Source: JBGPLH01 sp041486365 [NCBI: Thermodesulfobacteriota bacterium]
GTDB lineage: Bacteria; JAUYMQ01
NCBI GenBank assembly: GCA_041486365.1
Contig: JBGPLH010000022.1
Span: 1 to 18,489, forward strand
Direction: 5' to 3'
DNA: 18,489 bases
Shown here: in pieces, positions 6,868 through 13,897 of the stretch
How the letters are laid out: each line of letters begins with the position of its first letter
Position numbering within the stretch: the stretch's first letter is position 1
Translations under genes and position numbers: made by a program
The notes under the pieces: generated by a model
Databases searched by the model: none
Told to the model about the DNA's origin: nothing
Seen by the model: the letters and a program-made list of their open reading frames with translations, nothing else

Positions 6868-8726
6868 GCGTCGAGATCCCGCGACCGGCCGTCCCGGGCG
6901 CCCCCTCCGGTCGGGCTTCGTCGGCCCGGCCTTGGGCCGGGACCGCGGATCCTTCTCTATCGGCCCGGACCTCGGGTCGATCCCTTCGGGAGGAATTGCT
7001 CCGGCTCCTGCGGATGGAGGACGCCGCGTCGCGACGCCGGCGCCGGGACGCCCACGCGCTCGGCGTCGAGGATCGCGTCGAGGCGGGCGATTGCCTCGCG
7101 GGGCTGGCGCTCCTGCGCGACGACGGCGAGCGGATCGTGCTCCGCGCCCGGGAGAACATCTCGCGCTTCCGGGAGGGCGACCCCGCGATGCTCGGGGAGG
7201 GGATGAATCCCCTGCGGGGACTCGCCGTCAGCGTGGTCGACGAGGACCCCGTCGCTGGAATCCTCACCCTGGAGCGCGACGCCTTCTCCCGCGACGAGCC
7301 GCTTCCCGGAAAGGGCCCCTTCGTGCTCGACCGTCGCGATCTCTCGACGGGCGATCGGCTCGCCCGCGGCGTCGCGCAGGCAATGGATGGACGGGCGCCG
7401 GCGGGGGCGGTCCCCGCGCGTCTTCTCGCGGGAGAGCCGCTCCGCGAACCGGGGCGGGAGGAACAATCGGCCGCCCGCGCGCTGGCCGCCTCCGCGGATC
7501 TCGATCCGTCGCAGCGGGAGGCCTTCGCGCGTGCCCTCGCGGCCGATCCCGTCCACCTCGTGCAGGGGCCGCCGGGATCGGGGAAGACGCGGCTGCTCGC
7601 GGCGCTGATCCGCGCCTTCGTCGCGCGGGGCGAGCGAATCCTCGTGACCGCCTTCACCCACCAGGCGATCAACAACGTGCTCCGCGCGCTGGGCGGCGAC
7701 GCGTCAGGGCTCCCCTGCCGCACCGTCAAGATGGGCAGCGACGCGCCCGGCGGAGAGCTCGCCCGGCTCGGGGTCGAGGTGCGGCGGCAGGGACGGGCGA
7801 TCCCGAACCCGCGGGGACCGCTCGTGGCGGGGGCCACGGTCTACGGGGCACACCGTCTGTGGGGGGCCGTCCCCTTCGATCGCGTCGTGATCGACGAGGC
7901 AGCCCAGGTGCCGCTCGCGCACGGGGTGCTCGCCCTGGGCAGCGCGCCGCGGGCCACGCTCGTCGGCGATCACCGGCAGATGGGGCCCATCGTGCTGGCC
8001 GACCCGCCCCACCCGCTCGCCCCCGTTTCGATCTTCGAGCACCTCCAGGCGCGCTACGGCGCCACGATGCTCGAGACCACCTACCGGATGAACGCGGCGA
8101 TCAACGGCTTCGTGAGCCGCCACTTCTACGGCGGTCGGCTGCGTCCCGACGCCTCCTGCGCGTCGCGCCGGCTTCGCCTGGGACCCGGAGGCGCGCTGCA
8201 CGAGATCCTCGATCCGGATCGCCCCGCGGTCCTCGTGACGATCGATCACGAAGGCTGCCGCACGCGTTCCCGCCCGGAGGCGGACCTCGCCGCGTGCCTC
8301 GCGCTGGAGCTGATGGCGCATCACGGCGTTTCCTGGGAAGAGATCGCGGTGATCGCGCCGTACCGCGCCCAGGTGAACGCCATCCGCCGCGCCTTCCGCA
8401 CGCGGGCGGCCGGCGCCGCCATGGCCCCGGATCGGGAGCCGCTGATCGACACCGTGGAGCGAATCCAGGGCCAGGAGCGCGACGTGATCATCGTGTCCTT
8501 CACGGCGAGCGATCCCGACCTGCTGGCCCGCGACGCTTCGTTCTTCTTCTCGCCCAACCGGCTCAACGTCCTCCTGAGCCGCGCGCGGGTGAAGCGGATC
8601 CTGATCGCAAGCCCGCGGGCCTTCCGCGCGATCCCCCGGGCGCTCGACGATCTCCGGAACGCGAGCCTGTTCCGGCGGCTCTACGATGAGAGCGACCGGA
8701 TCGAATGGCGAACGCCGGACGGATGA
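6864..8726 (+). CDS. Superfamily 1 (UPF1/Dna2-like) helicase
   Basis: A 620-residue SF1 helicase with all motifs: Q-motif region LDPSQREAF (Gln217), Walker A GPPGSGKT (235-242), Ia VTAFTHQAINNVL, Walker B VVIDEAAQVP (Asp344, Glu345), III LVGDHRQMGPIV, IV TTYRMNAAINGFV, V RIQGQERDVIIVS, and VI LNVLLSRARVKRIL with the arginine finger. AAA_11 and AAA_12 type halves are both present. Residues about 41-140 resemble the beta-barrel insertion domain before the motor; the first 40 residues are Pro/Ser/Arg-rich. I chose GTG 6864, not ATG 6846, because GGAGG sits five bases upstream and the start overlaps the nuclease stop (GTGA). It is predicted to unwind DNA or RNA for the preceding nuclease. The gene converges on pdhC with only 16 bases between the stops. 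Confidence 0.94.
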   Translation: MSVEIPRPAVPGAPSGRASSARPWAGTADPSLSARTSGRSLREELLRLLRMEDAASRRRRRDAHALGVEDRVEAGDCLAGLALLRDDGERIVLRARENISRFREGDPAMLGEGMNPLRGLAVSVVDEDPVAGILTLERDAFSRDEPLPGKGPFVLDRRDLSTGDRLARGVAQAMDGRAPAGAVPARLLAGEPLREPGREEQSAARALAASADLDPSQREAFARALAADPVHLVQGPPGSGKTRLLAALIRAFVARGERILVTAFTHQAINNVLRALGGDASGLPCRTVKMGSDAPGGELARLGVEVRRQGRAIPNPRGPLVAGATVYGAHRLWGAVPFDRVVIDEAAQVPLAHGVLALGSAPRATLVGDHRQMGPIVLADPPHPLAPVSIFEHLQARYGATMLETTYRMNAAINGFVSRHFYGGRLRPDASCASRRLRLGPGGALHEILDPDRPAVLVTIDHEGCRTRSRPEADLAACLALELMAHHGVSWEEIAVIAPYRAQVNAIRRAFRTRAAGAAMAPDREPLIDTVERIQGQERDVIIVSFTASDPDLLARDASFFFSPNRLNVLLSRARVKRILIASPRAFRAIPRALDDLRNASLFRRLYDESDRIEWRTPDG

Positions 8727-8742
8727 GAGGGAAGATCGGCCG

Positions 8743-10005
8743 CTAGAGGGTCAGCAGCGCGGGGTTCTCGAGCAGCTCGCGAAGCTTCTGAAGAAAGCGG
8801 GCGGCGAGGATGCCGTCGATGATGCGGTGATCGCAGGAGAGGGTGACCTTCATCACGCGGGCCACATGGAGCCGGCCGTCGCGAACCGTCGGCGTGTCCT
8901 GCACGGCGCCGACGGCCAGGATGGCCCCTTCCGGCGGATTCAGGATCGCCGCGAACTCCTCCACGCCGAACATCCCCAGATTCGACACCGTGAAGGACCC
9001 GCCGGTGTACTCCTCGGGCCTCAGCTTGCGGGAGCGCCCGCGGGCCACGAGGTCCGCCGATTCCCGGGCGATATCGGACAGACGCTTGCGATCGGCGTCC
9101 CGGACGACCGGTGTCACGAGGCCCTCCTCCAGCGCCACGGCGATCCCCACGTTCACATCGCGAATCCGGCGCGCCTTGCCCTCTTCGTAGCTCGCGTTCA
9201 CCGCCGGGACGGCACGCAGCGCCCGGGCCGCCGCCGCCACCACGAGATCGTTCAGGCTCAGGGCCAGCGACGCGTCGCGGGCGTTCGCCTCCGCGCGGAA
9301 AGCCTCGGCCTTCGTCATGTCCATACGCATCGTGACCGTGAAGTGCGGCGCCGTGCGCCAGGACTCGGCCATGCGCGCGGCGATCGTGCGCCGCATGGGC
9401 GAGAGGTCGACGAGATCACCGAGGGTGTCGCGGGATGCGGGAGCGTAGGCCTGCTCCGGGGATCGCGCGGGCGGCGGAGACGCCGGGACGGAGACTGCGG
9501 CGGGGGCCCCGCCGCCGATGGCCGCCTCGACGTCGGCGCGGACGATCCGCCCCTCCGGTCCGGTCCCGCGGATGGTCTCGATGGGGATCCCGTGCTCCGA
9601 TGCGATCTTCCGGGCGACGGGTGAAGCGGCGACCCGGCCCCCTTCCGCCGCGCGGGGCGCGGTCGGCCGGGGCGGCGCGGGCTGCGCCGGGCGAGGGGCC
9701 CTCTCGGGCCGGGGCTTGGGTGCGGGAGGTGCGGAAGCGGGCGGGCTTGGGGCATGCATGCTCTCCCCGGCTTCCGCGAGGATCGCGATCACCGTCCCGA
9801 GCGGCACCGACTTTCCCTCCTCGATCCGGATCTCCGCGAGGGTCCCGGCGTAGAACGACTGGAATTCGACGTCGGCCTTGTCGGTCTCGATCACGCAGAG
9901 GATATCTCCTTCCTCCACGGGATCGCCGATCTTCTTCCGCCACTCAGTGATCTTCCCCGTGTCCATCGTGTCCGACAGGCGGGGCATCTTGATCTCGATG
10001 GCCAT
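8743..10005 (-). CDS. pdhC: Pyruvate dehydrogenase E2, dihydrolipoamide acetyltransferase
   Basis: A 420-residue E2 subunit that transfers the acetyl group from E1 to coenzyme A and forms the core of the complex. It has one lipoyl domain (1-78, lipoylated Lys43 in ETDKADVE), an Ala/Pro-rich linker (about 84-122), a peripheral-subunit-binding domain (about 125-163, ASPVARKIASEHGI and GRIVRADVE), a second linker, and the acyltransferase domain (about 198-420) with catalytic His393 and Asp397 in CDHRIIDG. The ATG at 10005 has GGGGAGG just upstream. The gene follows pdhB by 47 bases. A single lipoyl domain and the ETDKADVE motif are typical of mitochondrial/alphaproteobacterial-like E2. No E3 gene is in the window. 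Confidence 0.96.
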   Translation of the reverse strand: MAIEIKMPRLSDTMDTGKITEWRKKIGDPVEEGDILCVIETDKADVEFQSFYAGTLAEIRIEEGKSVPLGTVIAILAEAGESMHAPSPPASAPPAPKPRPERAPRPAQPAPPRPTAPRAAEGGRVAASPVARKIASEHGIPIETIRGTGPEGRIVRADVEAAIGGGAPAAVSVPASPPPARSPEQAYAPASRDTLGDLVDLSPMRRTIAARMAESWRTAPHFTVTMRMDMTKAEAFRAEANARDASLALSLNDLVVAAAARALRAVPAVNASYEEGKARRIRDVNVGIAVALEEGLVTPVVRDADRKRLSDIARESADLVARGRSRKLRPEEYTGGSFTVSNLGMFGVEEFAAILNPPEGAILAVGAVQDTPTVRDGRLHVARVMKVTLSCDHRIIDGILAARFLQKLRELLENPALLTL

Positions 10006-10031
10006 GTCCTCCCCGAAGCGATGGGCCCTGG

Positions 10032-10054
10032 GACGGGCGGCGTGGGCGCCCGTC
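10032..10054 (-). repeat. Intercistronic hairpin between pdhB and pdhC
   Basis: GACGGGCG (10032-10039) and CGCCCGTC (10047-10054) are perfect 8-base inverted arms with a 7-base loop, beginning on the pdhB stop codon and ending about 27 bases before the pdhC start. There is no T-run on either side, so it is more likely an RNA-stability or processing element than a terminator. Confidence 0.55.
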
Positions 10055-11039
10055 AGGCCGGGCGTCCCAGCACGCGGCAGGCGGCGGCGATGACCTTCTG
10101 CACGGACGGGAGAATGGCCTTTTCGAGGTTGCCGGCGTAGGGCATCGGGACGTCCTCCGACGTGACGCGGGCGATCGGCGCGTCCAGGTGGTCGAATGCC
10201 TTCGCCTGGACCAGCCAGGCGATCTGCGCTCCCACGCCGCCGGTGGGCCAGCCCTCCTCCACGATGAGCAGGTGGTTCGTCTTGCGCACGGAGGTGAGGA
10301 TCGTCTCCTCGTCGAGCGGGCGCAGCGTGCGCGGATCGATCACCTCCGCGTCGATCCCCTCGGCCTCAAGCCCCGGGAGCGCCAGCGCCAGGAGGTGCTG
10401 CATCTTCGACCAGGCGACGATCGTGAGGTCTTCGCCCGGCCGCACGATGGCCGCCCGGCCGAGGGGAGTCGTGTACTCCTCCTCCGGGACCTCGCCCTTG
10501 GCGCCGTACAGGACCTCGCTCTCGATGAAGATGACCGGATTGTCGTCGCGGATGGCGCTCTTCAGGAGCCCCTTCGCGTCACGGGGGTTGGAGGGCATCA
10601 CGACCTTGAGCCCGGGCACATGGCAGTAGAAGGCCTCGGTGCACTGGGAGTGCTGGGCGCCGAGCTGGTGCGCGGCGCCGCCGGGACCGCGGAAGACGAT
10701 GGGCAGCGTGAACTGCCCGCCGCTCATGAGGCGGAGCTTCGCGGCGTTGTTCACGAGCTGGTCGAAGGCCACGAGGGAGAAGTTGAAGGTCATGAACTCG
10801 ATGATGGGGCGGAGCCCGACCATCGCGGCGCCGACTCCGACGCCGGCGAATCCCGTCTCGGCGATCGGCGTGTCCACGACCCGCCGCTCTCCGAAGCGCT
10901 CGAGCATTCCCTGGCTGACCTTGTAGGCCCCCTCGTAGGCGCCCACTTCCTCGCCCATGAGGAACACGCGCTCGTCGCGCTCCATCTCCTCGGTCATCGC
11001 TTCTCGCAGGGCCTGCCGGAAGGGGATCTGGCGCATCAT
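10053..11039 (-). CDS. pdhB: Pyruvate dehydrogenase E1 component, beta subunit
   Basis: A 328-residue E1 beta subunit. With E1 alpha it forms the thiamine-diphosphate enzyme that decarboxylates pyruvate and reductively acetylates the lipoyl group on E2. Visible features are FLMGEEVGAYEGAYKVSQG (about 26-44), the cofactor-activating glutamate Glu61 in TPIAETGFAG, EFMTFNFSLVAFDQLVNN (81-98), His130 in LGAQHSQ, and a C-terminal transketolase domain with IDPRTLRPLDEET. The FMTFNFS and GAQHSQ wording favours pyruvate over branched-chain oxoacids. The first of two tandem ATGs (11039) overlaps the pdhA stop as ATGA and has GGAGGGGAGG upstream; starting at the second ATG would shorten it by one residue. 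Confidence 0.96.
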   Translation of the reverse strand: MMRQIPFRQALREAMTEEMERDERVFLMGEEVGAYEGAYKVSQGMLERFGERRVVDTPIAETGFAGVGVGAAMVGLRPIIEFMTFNFSLVAFDQLVNNAAKLRLMSGGQFTLPIVFRGPGGAAHQLGAQHSQCTEAFYCHVPGLKVVMPSNPRDAKGLLKSAIRDDNPVIFIESEVLYGAKGEVPEEEYTTPLGRAAIVRPGEDLTIVAWSKMQHLLALALPGLEAEGIDAEVIDPRTLRPLDEETILTSVRKTNHLLIVEEGWPTGGVGAQIAWLVQAKAFDHLDAPIARVTSEDVPMPYAGNLEKAILPSVQKVIAAACRVLGRPA

Positions 11040-12010
11040 CCCTCCCCTCCTTCCCCGTCCGCGTAGACGTACTCGTACAGCGTATCCACCGACGGCGGGG
11101 GAGATTCCTTCGCGAAGGTCACCGCGTCCTCCACGTCCCGCCGCACCTCGGCGTCGATGTCCTTGAGCATCGCCTCGGTGGCCATTCCGAGATCGAGGAT
11201 CCGCGAGGCGAGGGTGCTGATCGGATCGCGCTGCTTCCAGAACTCGAGCTCCTCCTTCGACCGGTACTTCGCCGGATCGCTGACGGAGTGGCCGCGAAAC
11301 CGGTAGGTCTTCGCCTCGACCAGGGTGGGCAGGCTCTCCTCCCGCGCGCGCCGGACGGCGAGGCGGACCACCTCGCGCACCTCCAGCACGTCGTCGCCGT
11401 TCACCGTCTCGCGCGCCATGGGGTAGCCCAGCGCGCGGGTGGACACGTCCTCCACGGCCAGCGTCTTGTACAGCGGCGTACCCATGGCGTAGAGGTTGTT
11501 CTCGCAGAGGAAGACGACCGGGAGCTTCCAGAGCGAGGCGAGACAGAGGCCCTCGTGGAAGGCGCCCATGTTGGCCGAGCCGTCGCCGAAGAAGCAGAGC
11601 GTCACGTCCTTCTCGCTCCGGTACTTCGAGGCGAAGGCCACGCCCGCCGCGAGCGGCACGTGCCCGCCCACGATCGCGTGACCACCGAGGAAACGATGCG
11701 CCGCGTTGAACAGGTGCATCGATCCGCCGCGGCCCTTCGAGCACCCCGTGGCCCTGCCGAACAGCTCCGCCATGGCGCCGCGCACGTCGTGCGTGCGCGC
11801 GAGGTAGTGCCCGTGATCGCGGTAGGTCGCGACGATGTAGTCGGTGGGCTCGGCCGCGGAGATCGCGCCGACGGCGACCCCTTCCTGGCCGATGTAGAGG
11901 TGGAGGAAGCCGCTGACGAGCCCCTCCGCGTAGCAGCGCTGGGCCACTTCCTCGAAGCGGCGGATCTCCAGCATGTCCCGGTACAGCCCGAGCACAAGCG
12001 TCTTGTCCAT
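11036..12010 (-). CDS. pdhA: Pyruvate dehydrogenase E1 component, alpha subunit
   Basis: A 324-residue E1 alpha subunit that binds thiamine diphosphate. The N-terminus reads LYRDMLEIRRFEEVAQRCYAEG, followed by GFLHLYIGQEGVAVG, YRDHGHYLARTHD (about 63-75), the activation loop region SKGRGGSMHLF (91-101), and the cofactor-binding motif GDGSANMGAFHEG ending in CENN (142-172). The closest look-alikes are cyanobacterial/plastid and alphaproteobacterial PdhA; acetoin dehydrogenase is the main alternative but the adjacent E1 beta favours pyruvate. The ATG at 12010 has GGAG eight bases upstream. It heads the pdhA-pdhB-pdhC operon. No strong promoter is obvious in the 80 bases before it, so transcription may begin further up, through the thiolase remnant. 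Confidence 0.96.
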   Translation of the reverse strand: MDKTLVLGLYRDMLEIRRFEEVAQRCYAEGLVSGFLHLYIGQEGVAVGAISAAEPTDYIVATYRDHGHYLARTHDVRGAMAELFGRATGCSKGRGGSMHLFNAAHRFLGGHAIVGGHVPLAAGVAFASKYRSEKDVTLCFFGDGSANMGAFHEGLCLASLWKLPVVFLCENNLYAMGTPLYKTLAVEDVSTRALGYPMARETVNGDDVLEVREVVRLAVRRAREESLPTLVEAKTYRFRGHSVSDPAKYRSKEELEFWKQRDPISTLASRILDLGMATEAMLKDIDAEVRRDVEDAVTFAKESPPPSVDTLYEYVYADGEGGEG

Positions 12011-12090
12011 TAGAATTGCTCCGACGAAAACCTACATCAAAGCCTATCGGCTGCAAACCCCGGACCCCTGAAGGCCCCACCGCCGGCGCC

Positions 12091-12749
12091 TCACGCCTCC
12101 CTGTCCGGCAGGAACTGATGGAGGACGAGACCGCCAGGAAGATCGAGGAAGTCGACGCACAGGCGCTCGATCGGCGCCGCGATAAGGACGTCCTGCACGG
12201 TGATCGGGTCCCGGAACTGCGCCATCGGATTGTCCGCGGCGTTGCGCCGGAGGACGACGGGGACGCGGGCGATCTCCTCTCCGGTAACGCCGTACTCGAT
12301 CATGTATCGCTGGGTGGCCATCGCGTAGAAGGGGACGGCGGACCCGGTGGCGTAGGGGAGCACCCAGGGACCCATCATCGAGCCCTGGGAGGAGATGATC
12401 CGATCAGAGAAAATACCGGGATCGCCCTGGAGGCCGCCGGCCGCGGTCTTGCTGCCGGCCGCCACGACCGCGACGTCGACGTGGCCCAGGCGCAGGTCCT
12501 GAAGGGCCGTCTTGAGCGCCAGGGCCCCGGTGGTCCCCCCGCACTCGACGAGGGCGAGCCCCCGGACGGGGACTCCCAGAGGCTCAGGGAGGCGGGCGGC
12601 CAGCATGGGGGTTTCCCGGGCTCCAAAATCGTGAGGTACCCGAGCGCCGGATGCTTCCCCACCGGGTACATCCACCAGCCCAGGATCCCCACAGGGCGAG
12701 AGGGGTCTTTCCGGGGCACTGGGGACTTCATCTCGCGGGATCGCGTCAT
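12091..12749 (-). pseudogene. Decayed thiolase (acetyl-CoA acetyltransferase family) remnant
   Basis: Thiolase-like sequence is spread over two frames. The frame from ATG 12749 carries an N-terminal-like piece, RPVGILGWWMYPVGKHPALG (up to about 12630). The frame ending at 12091 carries the part around the nucleophile region (VPVRGLALVECGGTTGALAL), then SKTAAGGLQGD, YMIEYGVTGEEIARV and NPMAQFRDPITVQDVL. Compared with a normal thiolase of about 390 residues, roughly 60 residues between the pieces and the whole C-terminal third, with its catalytic His and Cys, are missing. The protein is therefore very probably non-functional. A short open frame of 171 codons from ATG 12606 might be called as a gene. 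Sequence error could explain the frameshift but not the missing C-terminus, since pdhA starts 80 bases further on. It is divergent from a TetR gene that may once have controlled it. Confidence 0.7.
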
Positions 12750-12791
12750 GGCGGCGGGTGTTCGAACGAGAGCCCCCAAAATACGGAAAAC

Positions 12792-12823
12792 TTGACAGGC
12801 CTTGAGACGGCTGGCTAGATAAT
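12792..12823 (+). promoter_or_regulatory. Sigma-70 promoter of the second TetR gene
   Basis: A perfect TTGACA (12792-12797) is followed by TAGATAAT (12816-12823), giving an 18-base spacer to TAGATA or 20 to GATAAT. This places the start about 95 bases before the TTG at 12928. Both TetR-linked plus-strand promoters in the window share TTGACA-N18-TAGA. Confidence 0.6.
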
Positions 12824-12901
12824 CGCAACTGCGCGTTCGCGAGGCTGGCCGAGGGGGAATCGGGTGCGACTGAAGACATCCGCCGTGCGAGTACGCAGAC
12901 T

Positions 12902-12917
12902 CTTTCCGCCGAGAAAG
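12902..12917. promoter_or_regulatory. CTTTC-N6-GAAAG palindrome at the TetR ribosome site
   Basis: CTTTC and GAAAG flank CGCCGA, and the right arm runs into the AAAGGGG Shine-Dalgarno sequence of the TetR gene. The same arms and spacing occur upstream of the SGNH gene at 4199-4214. This could be an autoregulatory operator or an RNA hairpin that hides the ribosome site; both are inference. Confidence 0.4.
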
Positions 12918-12927
12918 GGGTTCACCG

Positions 12928-13548
12928 TTGAGCTTGGCACAGCCACGCTCCGGGGGCACGGAGAGCCGCCGCGAGATCCTCCGTGTCGCCGAAGAAACGT
13001 TTGCGCGCAAGGGATACAGCGGCTCGAGCACCCGTGAGATCGCCGAAGCCGCGGGTGTGACCAAGGGGCTTCTCTTCTATCACTTCCAGACGAAGGAACG
13101 CCTCTACCTGACCGTGATCGAGAACATGATCAAGGCGTTCCGGGCGATCGTCATACCGCCCACCGACGGCGTGGACCGAATAGACCACGTCCGCCGTTTC
13201 GTCGACGGTTACACCGATCTTCTCCTGGAACACTCGCACATCCAGAAGCTCATCGCCCGCGAGCTGATGGACGAGGGAAAGTTCCACCGGAAAATCATCG
13301 ACGAGTATCTCAAGCCGCTCTACGACTTCGGGGTCGAGTTCCTGAAGGGCGGCATCGCCGAGGGGGTTTTCCGCAACGTCGATCCCTTCACCTTCATCCA
13401 GATGATCGCCGCCTGCAACACCATGTACGTCATCGCGCTCCCCCTGCACGAGCGCCTCCTGGGCCAGAACCCGCTCGCGCCGGAAGTGCTCGCGCGGCGC
13501 AAGGAAGAGCTGGCGAGGAACTTCATCCGGCTGATCCGGAAGGATTGA
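12928..13548 (+). CDS. TetR/AcrR family transcriptional regulator
   Basis: A 206-residue TetR-type regulator. The DNA-binding domain is at residues about 13-60: SRREILRVAEETFARKGYSG, then TREIAEAAGVTKGLLFYHFQTKE with the recognition helix near 44-52. The C-terminal domain contains LLLEHSHIQKLIARELMDEG and an aromatic FTFIQMIAACNTMYV stretch, resembling the large TetR_C group without a diagnostic ligand motif. The start is TTG 12928: no ATG or GTG precedes the domain in frame, and AAAGGGG lies seven bases upstream. It is divergent from the thiolase remnant. Acyl-CoA metabolism would be the natural target if that linkage is ancestral (inference). It converges on the 66-codon ORF across a shared hairpin terminator. 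Confidence 0.93.
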   Translation: MSLAQPRSGGTESRREILRVAEETFARKGYSGSSTREIAEAAGVTKGLLFYHFQTKERLYLTVIENMIKAFRAIVIPPTDGVDRIDHVRRFVDGYTDLLLEHSHIQKLIARELMDEGKFHRKIIDEYLKPLYDFGVEFLKGGIAEGVFRNVDPFTFIQMIAACNTMYVIALPLHERLLGQNPLAPEVLARRKEELARNFIRLIRKD

Positions 13549-13560
13549 GCGGATCGTCAG

Positions 13561-13595
13561 GAAAAAGCAAGGCCGGGCGTCGACCCGGCCTTGCT
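13561..13595 (-). terminator. Intrinsic terminator (minus-strand gene; stem may serve both sides)
   Basis: AGCAAGGCCGGG (13566-13577) pairs perfectly over 12 bases with CCCGGCCTTGCT (13584-13595), loop CGTCGA. On the minus strand the stem is followed by TTTTT, so it terminates the 66-codon gene. On the plus strand there is no T-run after it, but the strong stem lies 17 bases after the TetR stop and may still protect that mRNA end. Confidence 0.9.
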
Positions 13596-13616
13596 CGTCG
13601 GGAACCGTCCCCGCGG

Positions 13617-13817
13617 CTAGCGTGATTCGCGGCCGACGACTTCCTGGGGCTCGGGGAGCCGCTCGATGGACAGGGTCACGCTCTTCCAGTCCCCCTCGAC
13701 CGCGGCCAGAGGTGTGAGCAGGCCCACCAGGGTGCTCGCGGCGAGTTCCTGCATGAAATGATTCATGTGCACCTTCTTCCCGTCCCGCGTCACGGCCACC
13801 TGGTAGTGCTTGATCAT
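13617..13817 (-). CDS. Small uncharacterised protein, 66 residues
   Basis: A 66-residue protein I do not recognise. It starts MIKHYQVAVTRDGKKVHMNHF, continues with a helix-prone MQELAASTLVGLLTPLAAVE and ends WKSVTLSIERLPEPQEVVG, suggesting a small beta-alpha-beta fold. There is no signal peptide, membrane span or cysteine. Evidence that it is real: ATG 13817 has AGGAGAG upstream, the gene ends just before a strong minus-strand terminator with a T-run, and the composition is protein-like. It lies 80 bases downstream of the sigma-54 activator gene on the same strand, so it may be the last gene of that transcript; a GC hairpin sits between them. A function as a partner or effector of the regulator is only a guess. 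Confidence 0.75.
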   Translation of the reverse strand: MIKHYQVAVTRDGKKVHMNHFMQELAASTLVGLLTPLAAVEGDWKSVTLSIERLPEPQEVVGRESR

Positions 13818-13872
13818 CGTCCCGTCTCTCCTCGTGCCGATCCCCGCGGATTGCCGCGGTGCCCTGCACCGT

Positions 13873-13888
13873 CGCGCGTGATCGCGCG
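13873..13888 (-). repeat. GC-rich hairpin between the sigma-54 activator and the small ORF
   Basis: CGCGCG (13873-13878) and CGCGCG (13883-13888) flank TGAT, and pairing can extend outward through wobble pairs. There is no T-run, so it is not a typical terminator. It could adjust expression of the small ORF relative to the regulator. Confidence 0.4.
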
Positions 13889-13897
13889 GTGAGCGAC

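Noticed and set aside
6812-8689. 625-codon ORF in another frame across the helicase
   Set aside because: Arg/Gly/Ala-rich shadow; all helicase motifs are in the frame ending at 8726.
11040-12080. Continuous minus-strand frame that would fuse an N-terminal domain to PdhB
   Set aside because: It is the shadow frame of pdhA; the real PdhB starts at the ATG at 11039 with a ribosome site.
12864-12892. Direct repeat GTGCGACT/GTGCGAGT, 21 bases apart, before the second TetR gene
   Set aside because: Only an 8-base imperfect match in GC-rich DNA; too weak to call as an operator.
12880-13869. 315-codon minus-strand ORF opposite the second TetR gene
   Set aside because: It has no recognisable domain and the plus strand encodes a complete TetR protein.
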